In this document: piece after piece, positions 43,077-51,792 of the stretch | Layout of the letters: the number at the start of each line of letters is the position of its first letter | Position numbering within the stretch: the first letter of the stretch is position 1 | Assembly: GCF_002266465.3 (NCBI RefSeq) | Contig: NZ_CP029427.2 | Location: 6,140,501 to 6,204,500, forward strand | Length of the DNA stretch: 64,000 bases | Source: Bradyrhizobium symbiodeficiens | GTDB taxonomy: Bacteria; Pseudomonadota; Alphaproteobacteria; Rhizobiales; Xanthobacteraceae | Direction: 5' to 3' | Made by a program: the position numbers and the translations under genes | Notes under the pieces: generated by a model | The model's input: the letters and a program-made list of their open reading frames with translations, nothing else | Databases searched by the model: none | Told to the model about the DNA's origin: nothing

Positions 43077-44111
43077 TCAACGCTCGACCTCGCGATTCCA
43101 GCGCTTGGTCCACTCCTCGCGCTTCTCGTTGATGACGGTCCAGTCCGGATTATAGAGCTTGGCGGCGCGCTCGCCGATCGGCGCCATCTTGCCGAACTCC
43201 GGCGGCACCACCAGCGATTTCAGCACCGGGCCGTAGCCGTATTCCTTCAGCATCACCAGCTGGATTTTTGGATCGAGCAGCATCTTCACAAAGCTGGACG
43301 CCAGCGGCGAGGCGTTCGGCTTGGTGATCGGACACGCCGTCGTCAGCAGCGTCGCAGCACCTTCCTTCGGGTAGACGAAGTCGACGGGGAAGCCGGTATT
43401 GGCAAAGCTCTGCACGCGGCCGGTGCCCCACACCGCGATCACGGCCTGGCCGGACTGGAACAGCTCGGTCATCTTGCCCGGCGACGGCTCGTAGGCGAGC
43501 ACGTTCGGATTGATCTGTTCCTTGAAGATCTTGAAGCCGGAATCGACGTTGGTCTCGCCGCCGCCGTTCATCTTCGACAGCATCACCAGCGCTTCAAGAC
43601 CGTAAGTGTTGTTGATGGGCGGGATCACCAGCTGCTTGGCGTATTTCGTGTCCTTGAGATCGTTCCACGAGGTCGGCGCCGCCCAGCCCTTCTCCTTGAA
43701 CACCTTGGTGTTGTACATCAGGCCCGTGGCGACGATGCCGATGGCGACGGCGCGATCATCCTTGAAGCGCGCGGTGTCGTAGAGATCCGCCGGCAGGCCC
43801 TCGAGCTTGCCGCAGAAGCCGAGCTGAATCGCCTGGTACATCGGGCCGTCATCGACAATGGCGACGTCGATCTGCTGATTGCCCTTCTGCGCCTGGAGCT
43901 TTGCCAGCGTGTCGGTGGAGTTGCCGGCGACGTATTCGACCTTGACGCCGTTCTCCTTCTCGAAAGTGGGGATCACCTCGTCGCGGATCGTCTTCTCGAA
44001 CGAGCCGCCATAGCCGGCGACGTAGAGCGTCTTTTGCTGGGCCGATGCGGCCGATGGGACGGCAATGAGCGCTGCGATGCTGGCCGCGGTCAGAAGGCTG
44101 AGAGTCTTCAT
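43077..44111 (-). CDS. ABC periplasmic binding protein, PotD/opine-type
   Basis: A 344-residue secreted receptor with a signal peptide (MKTLSLLTAASIAALIAVPS, cleavage after ASA). The mature part begins QQKTLYVAGYGGSFEKTIRD, the family-1/PotD-like pattern, with VWGTGRVQSFANTGFPVDFV later. It is the first gene of the nine-gene minus operon 44111-35968, divergent from the LysR gene. Ligand unknown; polyamine-, opine- or betaine-like compounds are the usual ligands of the class. Confidence 0.92.
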   Translation of the reverse strand: MKTLSLLTAASIAALIAVPSAASAQQKTLYVAGYGGSFEKTIRDEVIPTFEKENGVKVEYVAGNSTDTLAKLQAQKGNQQIDVAIVDDGPMYQAIQLGFCGKLEGLPADLYDTARFKDDRAVAIGIVATGLMYNTKVFKEKGWAAPTSWNDLKDTKYAKQLVIPPINNTYGLEALVMLSKMNGGGETNVDSGFKIFKEQINPNVLAYEPSPGKMTELFQSGQAVIAVWGTGRVQSFANTGFPVDFVYPKEGAATLLTTACPITKPNASPLASSFVKMLLDPKIQLVMLKEYGYGPVLKSLVVPPEFGKMAPIGERAAKLYNPDWTVINEKREEWTKRWNREVER

Positions 44112-44243
44112 ATGGTCCGATCTCCAATACCGGGATGAGGTGACGTGCCCAAAATCTCCGACTGAGGCGCCTGCCGCATTTCCTTCCGCGCCAATCCGCC
44201 CGGACAGGGCTCCGGCCCCTGTTCGGCGGGTTTTGGCGCGATC

Positions 44244-44263
44244 TGGAGGTTTGAACTCCTCCA
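44244..44263. promoter_or_regulatory. Candidate regulator site between the ABC operon and lysR
   Basis: TGGAGG (44244-44249) and CCTCCA (44258-44263) form a short dyad with an 8-bp centre in the 270-bp divergent region. It could be the LysR-type binding site, but the arms are short and no T-N11-A match is obvious. Confidence 0.3.
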
Positions 44264-44380
44264 ATCTGCCGAAAAAGCGGGCTGTCTCCAGTCCTGATGA
44301 AAAAGATCGCAACCTATACTTCCATCGTCCAATGAATAATGGCAACCTCTGTATGCCTAAATGTTATGGACGGATTGAGA

Positions 44381-45301
44381 ATGGCGCGGATCAATTCGCG
44401 GCAGGTGGAAGCCTTCCGCGCGACCATGCTGACCGGCAGCGTCACCGAGGCGGCGGCGCTGATGACGGTGACGCAGCCGGCGGTGAGCCGGTTGCTGCGC
44501 GACCTCCAGGCGCTGTTGAAGATGGAGCTGTTCGAGCGGCGCGGCACCGGCCTCGTGCCGACCGCCGCGGCAATGGCGCTCTACACCGAAGTGGAGCGCT
44601 CCTTCGTCGGCCTCGAACGGATCACGGCCGCGGCCGAAGAAATTCGCGGCCGCCGCACCGGCTCGCTGCGGATCGCAGCACTGCCGGCACTGTCGAACGG
44701 CTATCTGCCGCGACTCACCGGTCACTTCCTGAAGGAGCGGCCGAATCTCAACCTGGCCTTCTTCGGCGTGATCTCGCCGATCGTGGTCGATTGGGTGCTG
44801 AACAATCAGTGCGACGTCGGCTTTGCCGAGGTGCCGATCGCGCATTCCGGCCTGCCGAGCCTGCGGCTGCCCGCCCCTGCACGCGTCGCGGTGCTGCCGA
44901 CAGGTCATCGCCTCACGGAAAAGGAAGTTCTGGAGCCGCATGATTTCGAGGGCGAGACCTTCATCTCGCTGTCGGCGGGATCGTCGAGCCGGCACCTCGT
45001 CGACCAGATCTTCCACCGTCACGACGTCCGTCGCGTGCTGCGGGTGGAGACTGCGCTGTCCGAGATCATGTGCGGCATGGTGTCGTCGGGGCTGGGCGTC
45101 GCGATCTGCGATCCCTTCACTGCGCAGGAATTCTCGACCCGCGGCGTCGTCGTGCGCCGCTTCCTGCCACGCATCGATTTCGAGTTCTCCGCGGTGTTTC
45201 CCGCACAACGCAGCCCCTCGCCGGTCGCGCTCGATCTGGTGGAGACCATGCGCAAGTCACTCGTCGAGTTCGACAACCTGCCGGGAAGTCCTTTAGATTA
45301 A
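44381..45301 (+). CDS. LysR-family regulator of the amine/opine operon
   Basis: A 306-residue LysR-type regulator starting MARINSRQVEAFRATMLTGS. Helix-turn-helix at about 4-62 (VTEAAALMTVTQPAVSRLLR), effector domain 90-300. The start at 44381 is chosen for normal N-terminal length; in-frame ATGs at 44339 and 44366 lack ribosome sites. Divergent placement indicates control of the importer/dehydrogenase operon, like OccR/NocR with opine operons (inference). Confidence 0.9.
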   Translation: MARINSRQVEAFRATMLTGSVTEAAALMTVTQPAVSRLLRDLQALLKMELFERRGTGLVPTAAAMALYTEVERSFVGLERITAAAEEIRGRRTGSLRIAALPALSNGYLPRLTGHFLKERPNLNLAFFGVISPIVVDWVLNNQCDVGFAEVPIAHSGLPSLRLPAPARVAVLPTGHRLTEKEVLEPHDFEGETFISLSAGSSSRHLVDQIFHRHDVRRVLRVETALSEIMCGMVSSGLGVAICDPFTAQEFSTRGVVVRRFLPRIDFEFSAVFPAQRSPSPVALDLVETMRKSLVEFDNLPGSPLD

Positions 45302-45321
45302 GACGATCTCGCCGCGGGCTC

Positions 45322-45475
45322 GCTGCAGCCTCTCCCGCTTGCGGGGGAGGTCGGCGCGAAGCGCCGGGTGGGGGCTCTCTCCACCCAAGGACATTCTCAG
45401 CAGATCTCAAACAATCCCGACGCGGAAGCACCCCCACCCCAGCCCTCCCCCGCAAGCGGGAGAGGGAGCGCACCT
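45322..45475. repeat. CTCTCCCGC-type intergenic palindromic repeat, copy 1
   Basis: CCTCTCCCGCTTGCGGGGGAGG near the left end and CCCTCCCCCGCAAGCGGGAGAG near the right are inverted copies, with GGCGCGAAGCGCC between. It is of the same family as 48488-48626 and fills most of the gap between convergent genes. No coding potential. Confidence 0.7.
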
Positions 45476-45499
45476 GCTTCGTGGCTTCGAAAACGATGC

Positions 45500-46873
45500 T
45501 CAGCCGTTGAATGCGGCCTGCGCCTCCGGCAAATCCCAGATCCTGCCGATCGCGGCGCTGCCTGCTGCCGTGATCGCCGCTTCGCCGGCGCCGAGATAGC
45601 GCCCGGCGTCGATCAGCACGCGGCCATCGACCATGACCTGATCGATGTTGGCGCGGTTGGCGAGCGCGATTAGCGCGCGGCGGGGATCGAACAGCGGCTG
45701 GAGATGCGGATGGGTGAAATCGACCACGGTGAGATCAGCCGTCGCGCCGGGCTCGATCCGGCCGAGATCGGGCCGCTTGATGACATCGGCGGCCACCGCC
45801 GTGTTCGCTTCGATCAGCTCGGGCGAATTGGCCACATCGGCGCGCTGCGAGGTGGTCTTGGAGATCAGCGAGGCCGCATTGAGCTCACCGAGCAGATCCA
45901 TGTTGTAGCCGTCGGTGCCGACCACGGTGCGGACGCCGTGCTCGGCGAATCGGCTGAACGCCGCGGTGACACCGGCGCGCGCGAACACGCGCGGGCAATT
46001 CAGCACGGTCATGCCGCGCGCGGCCATCAGCTTGAGATCGTCGTCCGTGCTGAACATGCAGTGCGCTGCCATCAGGTCGGGCGCCAGCAGGCCGAGCCAG
46101 TCCAGATATTGCGCCGGCGTGCGGCCGCCATAGCGCTTGCCGATGGTCTCGACCTCGGCGCGGCTCTGCGCCATGTGCGTGGTGATGGGCACGCCAAGCT
46201 CGCGCGCCCGCGTCGCGCAGGCCTTCAGCAGGTCGGGACCGCAAGTGTCGGTGGCATGCGGGCTCATGGCAAGGCCGATGCGGCCATCGCCGCGATTGTT
46301 CCAGCGCTGGTAGAGCGCATCCCACGTCGCCATGTCGGCGGCGCCGTCATCGCCGGAATATTGCACCACGCCGTCAGGGCCGGCCTTGGCATCCGACGTC
46401 GAGAACAGATAGGGCGCGCCGTAGAAGCGGATGCCCATCTCCTCGGCGGCATCGAACATTTCAGGGATCGAATTTCGGAACGGCTCCATCACCGTGGTGG
46501 CGCCGCCCTTGAGAAGCTGGAGGATGCCGAGCCGCGCCACCGCCATGCGTTCTTCCGCCGACAGGATATCGGCGCCGCGCTTGGTTAGCGGCAACAGCAC
46601 CGTGTAGACGATGCTCTGGTTGTTCTTGCGGCCGTTGCCGTCTTCGGTATGGCTGCGCGCCACCGCCTCGCTGAAGCAGTGATTGTGCAGGTTGAGCAGC
46701 CCCGGCAGAACGAAGCGGCCGGGACGGTCATAGACCTCGTCCGCGCGCGGCTTGTCGCGCGTGACAGCGGCGATCCTCTTGCCTTCGACGAGGACCCAAT
46801 GGTCGCGCAGCACATCCTGCGCGCCGTCTTTCCGTGACAGCACGTAGCTGCCGAAGATTGCGATCGTGCTCAT
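45500..46873 (-). CDS. Metal-dependent amidohydrolase/deaminase (TrzN/cytosine-deaminase-like)
   Basis: A 457-residue amidohydrolase-superfamily enzyme starting MSTIAIFGSYVLSRKDGAQD. Metal site NLHNHC (about 60), His in VPITTHMAQSRAEVE (about 230), AAHCMFS (about 265) and Asp in VVGTDGYNMDLLGELN (about 318). The group hydrolyses amino or chloro substituents or ring amides in nucleobase-like compounds; the exact substrate is unknown. Coupled by 4-bp overlap to the family-5 binding protein and last in the 54466-45500 gene run. Confidence 0.88.
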   Translation of the reverse strand: MSTIAIFGSYVLSRKDGAQDVLRDHWVLVEGKRIAAVTRDKPRADEVYDRPGRFVLPGLLNLHNHCFSEAVARSHTEDGNGRKNNQSIVYTVLLPLTKRGADILSAEERMAVARLGILQLLKGGATTVMEPFRNSIPEMFDAAEEMGIRFYGAPYLFSTSDAKAGPDGVVQYSGDDGAADMATWDALYQRWNNRGDGRIGLAMSPHATDTCGPDLLKACATRARELGVPITTHMAQSRAEVETIGKRYGGRTPAQYLDWLGLLAPDLMAAHCMFSTDDDLKLMAARGMTVLNCPRVFARAGVTAAFSRFAEHGVRTVVGTDGYNMDLLGELNAASLISKTTSQRADVANSPELIEANTAVAADVIKRPDLGRIEPGATADLTVVDFTHPHLQPLFDPRRALIALANRANIDQVMVDGRVLIDAGRYLGAGEAAITAAGSAAIGRIWDLPEAQAAFNG

Positions 46874-48453
46874 GAGGGGCGTACGTTCCAGAAGACGGCG
46901 GTGCCGTCGAGAATGCCGGTGATGGCCTTGCGATAGGCGGTCGGCTGCTTGTACAGGCCGATCGGGATGTAGGGAATCTCCTCGAACGCCACCGCCTGGA
47001 TCTGGCGGCAGATGCGCTGCTGCTCCGCGAGCTCGGAAGCCGCCAGCCACTGGCTGCGCAACTCGCCCATCTTCGTGCTCGCATACCAGCCGGCGACTTT
47101 GCCCTCGCCGCGGATGTTGGTGTTGCCGGCGGGATTGAGCCAATCGATACCCTGCCAATTGCCGACCGCGGCGCTCCAGCCGCCCTGCCCGACCGGATCC
47201 TTCTTGAGCTGGCGCTGCAGCACGACGGCAAAATCGAGCCCGGCATATTCGACGTTCATGCCGGCCTTGCGCAGCGAGTCCACAGCGATCTCGCCGAGCG
47301 GCTTCTGCGCCAGCGAATTGGTGGGCACGAGCACCACGATCTTCTCGCCATTGTAGCCGGCAGCCTTCAGGTCGGCCTTGACCTTGGCGTAGTCGCGCGG
47401 CCCGCGGAACACATCGAGGCCGACCTCGCTCGCCATCGGCGTGCCGGGCGCGAAGTAGCCGATCGGCGAGACCTGAAACGCGGGATCGACGCCGGCGACC
47501 GCCGTCATGAACGCGGACTGGTCGATCGCACCCAAGAGCGCGCGGCGGACCGCCGGATTGTCGAACGGCGGCTGCAGGTGATTGAGGCGCAGCATGCAGG
47601 CGTAACCTCTGGGATCGAGGATGTGCGTCTCGATGTCGCCGGCGGCCTTGATGACCGGCAACAGATCGTGCGGCGTGGTCTCCTGCCAGTCCTGCTCGCC
47701 GGTCTGCAGTGCGGCAACGCCGGTGCCGGCGTCCGGCGTGGTGGTCCAGACCACGCGGTCGTAATGCACGATCTTCGGACCCGCGGTCCAATCCGGCTTG
47801 CCGTCGGTGCGCGGCTGGTAGCGCTCGAATTTGGCATAGGCGTTGCGCGCGCCCTGCACGCGCTCGTCGGCGAGGTAGCGGAACGGACCGCTGCCGATGA
47901 CTTCGGTCAGCGGCTTGAATGGATCCTGGCTCGCCAGCCGCTCCGGCATCATGAAGCAGGCATTGATCGCGGCCTTGCCGAGTGCCTGCGGCAGCAAAGG
48001 GAACGGGCGCTTGAGACGAAAACGGATGGTGCGGTCGTCCGCTGCCGAGAGCTCGGCGGTCGCCTCCATCAGCTCGCCGCCAAAGCCGTCGCGCGCCGCC
48101 CAGCGGCGGATGCTGGCGACGCAGTCGCGCGCGAGCACCCGCTCGCCATCGTGCCAGAACAGGCCGTCGCGCAGGCTGAGGTCCCACTGGAGCTGGTCGC
48201 CGGAGATCACATGCCCCGACAGCATCTGCGGCGAGACCTGGAGCGAGGCGCTCATGCCATAGAGCGTGTCGTAGACCATGAAGCCGTGGTTTCGCGACAC
48301 CTGCGCGGTCGAGTAAATCGGATCGACGAAGGCGAGATCGATCACGGGAATGAAGCGCAGCGTGGATTGAGATTCAGCACGGACGATGCCCGGCAATGAC
48401 AGCCCCGGAACGGCAGCAGCGGCCTTGAGGAGCGAGCGGCGAGAGATGGGCAT
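46870..48453 (-). CDS. Family-5 (peptide/opine-type) ABC binding protein, no cognate permeases nearby
   Basis: A 527-residue secreted receptor with a Tat signal (MPISRRSLLKAAAAVPGLSL). SBP_bac_5 features: VSPQMLSGHVISGDQLQWDL, RDGLFWHDGERVLARDCVAS, and DNPAVRRALLGAIDQ. Permease and ATPase genes of the Dpp/Opp type are absent. It is translationally coupled to the downstream amidohydrolase, so it probably delivers that enzyme's substrate through a transporter encoded elsewhere. Confidence 0.9.
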   Translation of the reverse strand: MPISRRSLLKAAAAVPGLSLPGIVRAESQSTLRFIPVIDLAFVDPIYSTAQVSRNHGFMVYDTLYGMSASLQVSPQMLSGHVISGDQLQWDLSLRDGLFWHDGERVLARDCVASIRRWAARDGFGGELMEATAELSAADDRTIRFRLKRPFPLLPQALGKAAINACFMMPERLASQDPFKPLTEVIGSGPFRYLADERVQGARNAYAKFERYQPRTDGKPDWTAGPKIVHYDRVVWTTTPDAGTGVAALQTGEQDWQETTPHDLLPVIKAAGDIETHILDPRGYACMLRLNHLQPPFDNPAVRRALLGAIDQSAFMTAVAGVDPAFQVSPIGYFAPGTPMASEVGLDVFRGPRDYAKVKADLKAAGYNGEKIVVLVPTNSLAQKPLGEIAVDSLRKAGMNVEYAGLDFAVVLQRQLKKDPVGQGGWSAAVGNWQGIDWLNPAGNTNIRGEGKVAGWYASTKMGELRSQWLAASELAEQQRICRQIQAVAFEEIPYIPIGLYKQPTAYRKAITGILDGTAVFWNVRPS

Positions 48454-48487
48454 TAGTTCAGAGCTCCAGATTTGACCACAGCAGAGG

Positions 48488-48626
48488 TGCGCTCCCTCTC
48501 CCGCCTGCGGGAGAGGGTTGGGGAGAGGGTGTCTCGACGGACGAGAACCCCCAAGAGGAGAGAGCCCTCACCCGGCGCTGCGCGCCGACCTCTCCCGCAA
48601 GCGGGAGAGGTGCAGCGAGCGCGCGG
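48488..48626. repeat. CTCTCCCGC-type intergenic palindromic repeat, copy 2
   Basis: GCTCCCTCTCCCGCCTGCGG … CCTCTCCCGCAAGCGGGAGAGG with GGCGCTGCGCGCC inside. It lies inside the large minus operon, between the racemase and family-5 receptor genes, so it may trim or attenuate the transcript there. A short third relative is at 56293-56330. Confidence 0.7.
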
Positions 48627-48666
48627 TTGAGATGTTTCCAGACATCGAACGGCATCATCTGACGTG

Positions 48667-49317
48667 TCACGTGTTGAGCAAGACCGCGCCGATCGCAGCG
48701 GCGACCGCATGCTGCGCCGGCTCGACCACGGGCACGCCGATCGCATCCGCGATTGCCGCACGATGCGAGGCCATGCCGGCGCAGCCCATCACCACGACGT
48801 CGGCGCGGCACTGTGTGACCAGCGCGCGGCCGGCTTCGATCAACCGTCCCCGGATATCGGCACCTGCCGTCTCGGCCGCGCTCGCGCCGACCGACCAGCT
48901 TCCGGCATAGCGGCCGTCGACGCCCATGACCCGCACCATCCGTTGCTGGCGCCGAATGCTCGACGGCGACAACGCGATGATGCCGAAACGTTCGCCCAGC
49001 ACCAGCGCGCGAAAGATGCCGCATTCGGCGATGCCCAGCACGGGGCGGCCACAGGCCGCCTCGCGCACCGCATGCAGGCCGGGATCGCTGAAGCAGGCCA
49101 GCACGAAGGCATCCGCATCGTCGCGCGAGACGCGATTGACCAGCGGCATCACGACGCTATCGGCATCGCGTTGCGACGAGATGCCGGGCGGCCCCTCGGC
49201 AAGGCCGACCACTTCGATGTCAGGCCCGCCGGCGATCCGCAGTGGCGTGACCGCCTCGTCGATCGCCGCCGTAACCGACGCCGAGGAATTCGGGTTGATG
49301 ACGAGGATGCGGGTCAT
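48667..49317 (-). CDS. Asp/Glu/hydantoin racemase family protein
   Basis: A 216-residue racemase-fold enzyme starting MTRILVINPNSSASVTAAID, the HyuE-type N-terminus. Two Cys at the active site are expected: one in ADAFVLACFSDPGLHAVREA (about residue 75) and one in ADVVVMGCAGMASHRAAI (about 180), both present. It would racemise 5-substituted hydantoins or act on a related acid. Nine bases after the deacetylase-fold gene, it fits a hydantoin pathway with the carbamoylase upstream. Confidence 0.88.
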   Translation of the reverse strand: MTRILVINPNSSASVTAAIDEAVTPLRIAGGPDIEVVGLAEGPPGISSQRDADSVVMPLVNRVSRDDADAFVLACFSDPGLHAVREAACGRPVLGIAECGIFRALVLGERFGIIALSPSSIRRQQRMVRVMGVDGRYAGSWSVGASAAETAGADIRGRLIEAGRALVTQCRADVVVMGCAGMASHRAAIADAIGVPVVEPAQHAVAAAIGAVLLNT

Positions 49318-49325
49318 GGCGCTCT

Positions 49326-50210
49326 CTAGCGGTTACCGGCCTCATGGCGCAGGAAGTTCTCCGCGATCTTCTCGCCGGTGGTGATCCAGACGTCCGGGCA
49401 GGACTTTGCGTAGGTCAGGAACTCGCGCAACAGCCGCAGCCGCATCGGACGACCGCTGCATTGCGGATGCAGCACCGTCGTCACCATCGCACCCCAGTCC
49501 CTTGTTTCGTCGAGCTCGTCTTTCCAGATCGAGAGCACGTGCTCCCTCGGGAAGATCGAGCGCGGGCTGAAGCGCGCCGACAGGCCATGCATCCAGTCGT
49601 CGTAGCTCGCGGTGACCGGCAGCTCGATCGTGCCGGGCTTGCCGTCCGCAAGACGATGGCGATAGGGCCTGACATCGTCGCGGAACGAGGACGTGTAGAC
49701 GATGCCGTGGCGCACCAGCGCGACACGCAATTCCTCGGTGAACTCGCCATAAGGCGCGCGATAGCCGGTCGGCCTGACACCGAGCCGGCGCTTCAGCGCC
49801 TCGAAGCCGCGCTCCAGCTCCTCCTCGATCCACGGATCGCCCGGATCGGGCAGCAGATGGTGATAGCCGTGGTGGCCGATCTCGTGGCCGGCCTTGAGGA
49901 TCGATTCGGCCATCGCCGGATGCGCATCGACCGACCATCCCGTGACGAAGAAGGTGGCCTTGAGATCGAGCTGGTCGAGCAGCTCCAGCAGCTTCGGCGT
50001 GCCGACCCGCGCTTCAAAGCCGCCATAGCTCATGGTGATGAGCCGCTGGGCGTGCACGGCGTCTTTGCTGGTCCAGGCGCTCTCGGCGTCAACGTCGAAC
50101 GACAGGAACATCGCGGATGTGTACGGCTTCGGCCAGGGATAGTCCGGCGCGGAATCGGCGGTGTTGGCCGGGACGAGCGGGATGCTCTGGAGTGCCTTAC
50201 TGTCCAGCAT
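49326..50210 (-). CDS. Polysaccharide-deacetylase-fold hydrolase, PuuE/cyclic-imide-hydrolase-like
   Basis: A 294-residue NodB-fold protein. SFDVDAES (about 38-45), ATFFVTGWSVDAHP, HEIGHHGYHH (about 110-119), GYRAPYGEFTEEL and a C-terminal HPQCSGRP. The arrangement resembles PuuE allantoinase and cyclic imide hydrolase more than chitin deacetylases. Next to a hydantoin racemase and an N-carbamoylase, a ring-opening role on hydantoin-like or imide substrates is plausible (inference). It overlaps the upstream binding-protein gene by 14 bp. Confidence 0.85.
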   Translation of the reverse strand: MLDSKALQSIPLVPANTADSAPDYPWPKPYTSAMFLSFDVDAESAWTSKDAVHAQRLITMSYGGFEARVGTPKLLELLDQLDLKATFFVTGWSVDAHPAMAESILKAGHEIGHHGYHHLLPDPGDPWIEEELERGFEALKRRLGVRPTGYRAPYGEFTEELRVALVRHGIVYTSSFRDDVRPYRHRLADGKPGTIELPVTASYDDWMHGLSARFSPRSIFPREHVLSIWKDELDETRDWGAMVTTVLHPQCSGRPMRLRLLREFLTYAKSCPDVWITTGEKIAENFLRHEAGNR

Positions 50211-51012
50211 TGATGGTCGCCTTCTCTATTGCGTTATCGCTCAGTTTCCATTTCGCCAGCAGCGTACGATAGGTGCCGTCCGCGATCAGCGCGTCGACCG
50301 CCTCCAGCATCGCCTGCTGCAGCGCCTTTTCCTTGACCGGCAAGGCGATGCCGGTGAACTGCTGCGCGAGGGTCTGGCCGATCGGCACATAAGCGCCGGG
50401 CTCCTGATCCATGATGTAGGGCAGCGTCTCGTCGCCCTGGACGGCGGCATCGATGCGTCCCTGCTTGAGCTGGGTGCGGGCATCCGCCGAGCCGTCGGTG
50501 CCGACGAACACGATCGCATTGCCGCCGCAGTTCTTCTCGCTCCAGGCGGCAATCTGCGCGGGGAACATGGTGCGGCGGCTGGCGCCGACCTTCTTGCCGC
50601 AGAGCGCGGCGGCATCCTTGAACTCCGCCGCGCGAGACTGCTGAACGAAGAAGCGCGGACCGCTGCGAAGATAATCGACAAAGGTCGCGGTCTCATGCCG
50701 GCTCGCATAGTCGGTGAAGCCTGACAGGATTGCATCGACCCGGCCCGTCGCGATCGACGGCATGAACTCGGCAAAGCTGGTCTCCTGCCACTCGATCTTG
50801 ACGCCGAGCTTGCGGCCGATCGCCTCGCCAAGCTCGACATCGAACCCGGACAACGCGTTGGTGGCGGGATCGCGGAACTCCATCGGCGGATAGTTCGGCA
50901 CGATGCCAACCTTGATGCTGCCGCGCTTGACGACTTCCGCCGGCAGCTCGATCGCTAAAGCCTGAACACTCATGGCGCCGAGAAGCGCCGCCGCCACCAA
51001 AAATCTCTTCAT
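50197..51012 (-). CDS. Polar amino-acid ABC binding protein (SBP family 3), second copy
   Basis: A 271-residue secreted receptor starting MKRFLVAAALLGAMSVQALA (signal peptide). Family-3 pattern: KVGIVPNYPPMEFRDPATNA, GFDVELGEAIGRKLGVKIEW, and GRIDAAVQGDETLPYI. It is a paralogue of the receptor at 52643-53470 in the same operon. ATG at 51012 follows GGGGG; a GTG two codons earlier is possible. Confidence 0.9.
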   Translation of the reverse strand: MKRFLVAAALLGAMSVQALAIELPAEVVKRGSIKVGIVPNYPPMEFRDPATNALSGFDVELGEAIGRKLGVKIEWQETSFAEFMPSIATGRVDAILSGFTDYASRHETATFVDYLRSGPRFFVQQSRAAEFKDAAALCGKKVGASRRTMFPAQIAAWSEKNCGGNAIVFVGTDGSADARTQLKQGRIDAAVQGDETLPYIMDQEPGAYVPIGQTLAQQFTGIALPVKEKALQQAMLEAVDALIADGTYRTLLAKWKLSDNAIEKATINAGQ

Positions 51013-51027
51013 CAACACGCCCCCATT

Positions 51028-51792
51028 CTAGATCACAGCCGAAAGAAAAACCCTGGTGCGCTCCTCGCGCGGCGCACCCAATACGTCCGAGGCGCGCCCC
51101 TGCTCGACGATCGCGCCCTGGTCCATGTAGACGACCCGGTCGGCGACCTCGCGGGCAAAGCCGAGCTCGTGCGTCACCACCATCATGGTCATGCCGCTCT
51201 TCGCCAGCTCCTTCATGACCGCGAGCACCTCGCCGACGAGCTCGGGATCGAGCGCGCTGGTCGGTTCATCAAACAGCATCAGCATCGGCTTCATTGCCAG
51301 CGCCCGCGCGATCGCGACGCGCTGCTGCTGGCCGCCGGAGAGCTGCGCGGGATAGGCGTCCGCCTTCGCGGACAATCCGACGCGGCGCAGCAGGTCGAGC
51401 GCCTCCGCGCGAACCTCGTCAGATTTGCGGCCCTGCACCTGGAGCGGACCTTCGGTGATATTCTCCAGCGCGGTCTTGTGCGGAAACAAATTGAAGCGCT
51501 GGAACACCATGCCGGTCTTCAAGCGCTGCCGCCCGATCTCGCGTTCGCTGAGCCGATGCAGCCGCCCACCCTGCTCGCGCACGCCCAACAGCTCGCCGTC
51601 GAGCCAGATGCCGCCGGCATCGATTGCAGCGAGTTGGTTGATGCAGCGGAGCAGCGTGGTCTTGCCGGAGCCGGAGGCGCCGATCAGGCACATCACCTCG
51701 CCGGGCCAGACGTCGAGCGAGACGCTCCTGAGAGCCTGGAACTCGCCAAAGTTCTTGGCGACGGAGCGGATCGCGACGAGAGGCTTTGTCAT
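51028..51792 (-). CDS. Polar amino-acid ABC importer ATPase
   Basis: A 254-residue ATPase starting MTKPLVAIRSVAKNFGEFQA. Walker A GASGSGKTT (about 38), FQRFNLFPHKTAL, LSGGQQQR, LFDEPTSALDPEL, and VTHELGFAREVADRV. GlnQ/HisP class. The start overlaps the permease stop by 4 bp; a longer upstream frame is rejected for that reason. Serves the permease upstream and both binding proteins. Confidence 0.94.
   Translation of the reverse strand: MTKPLVAIRSVAKNFGEFQALRSVSLDVWPGEVMCLIGASGSGKTTLLRCINQLAAIDAGGIWLDGELLGVREQGGRLHRLSEREIGRQRLKTGMVFQRFNLFPHKTALENITEGPLQVQGRKSDEVRAEALDLLRRVGLSAKADAYPAQLSGGQQQRVAIARALAMKPMLMLFDEPTSALDPELVGEVLAVMKELAKSGMTMMVVTHELGFAREVADRVVYMDQGAIVEQGRASDVLGAPREERTRVFLSAVI

Noticed and set aside
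45322..45475. CRISPR-like repeat array
   Set aside because: The units are inverted palindromes, not evenly spaced direct repeats with unique spacers, and no cas genes are present.
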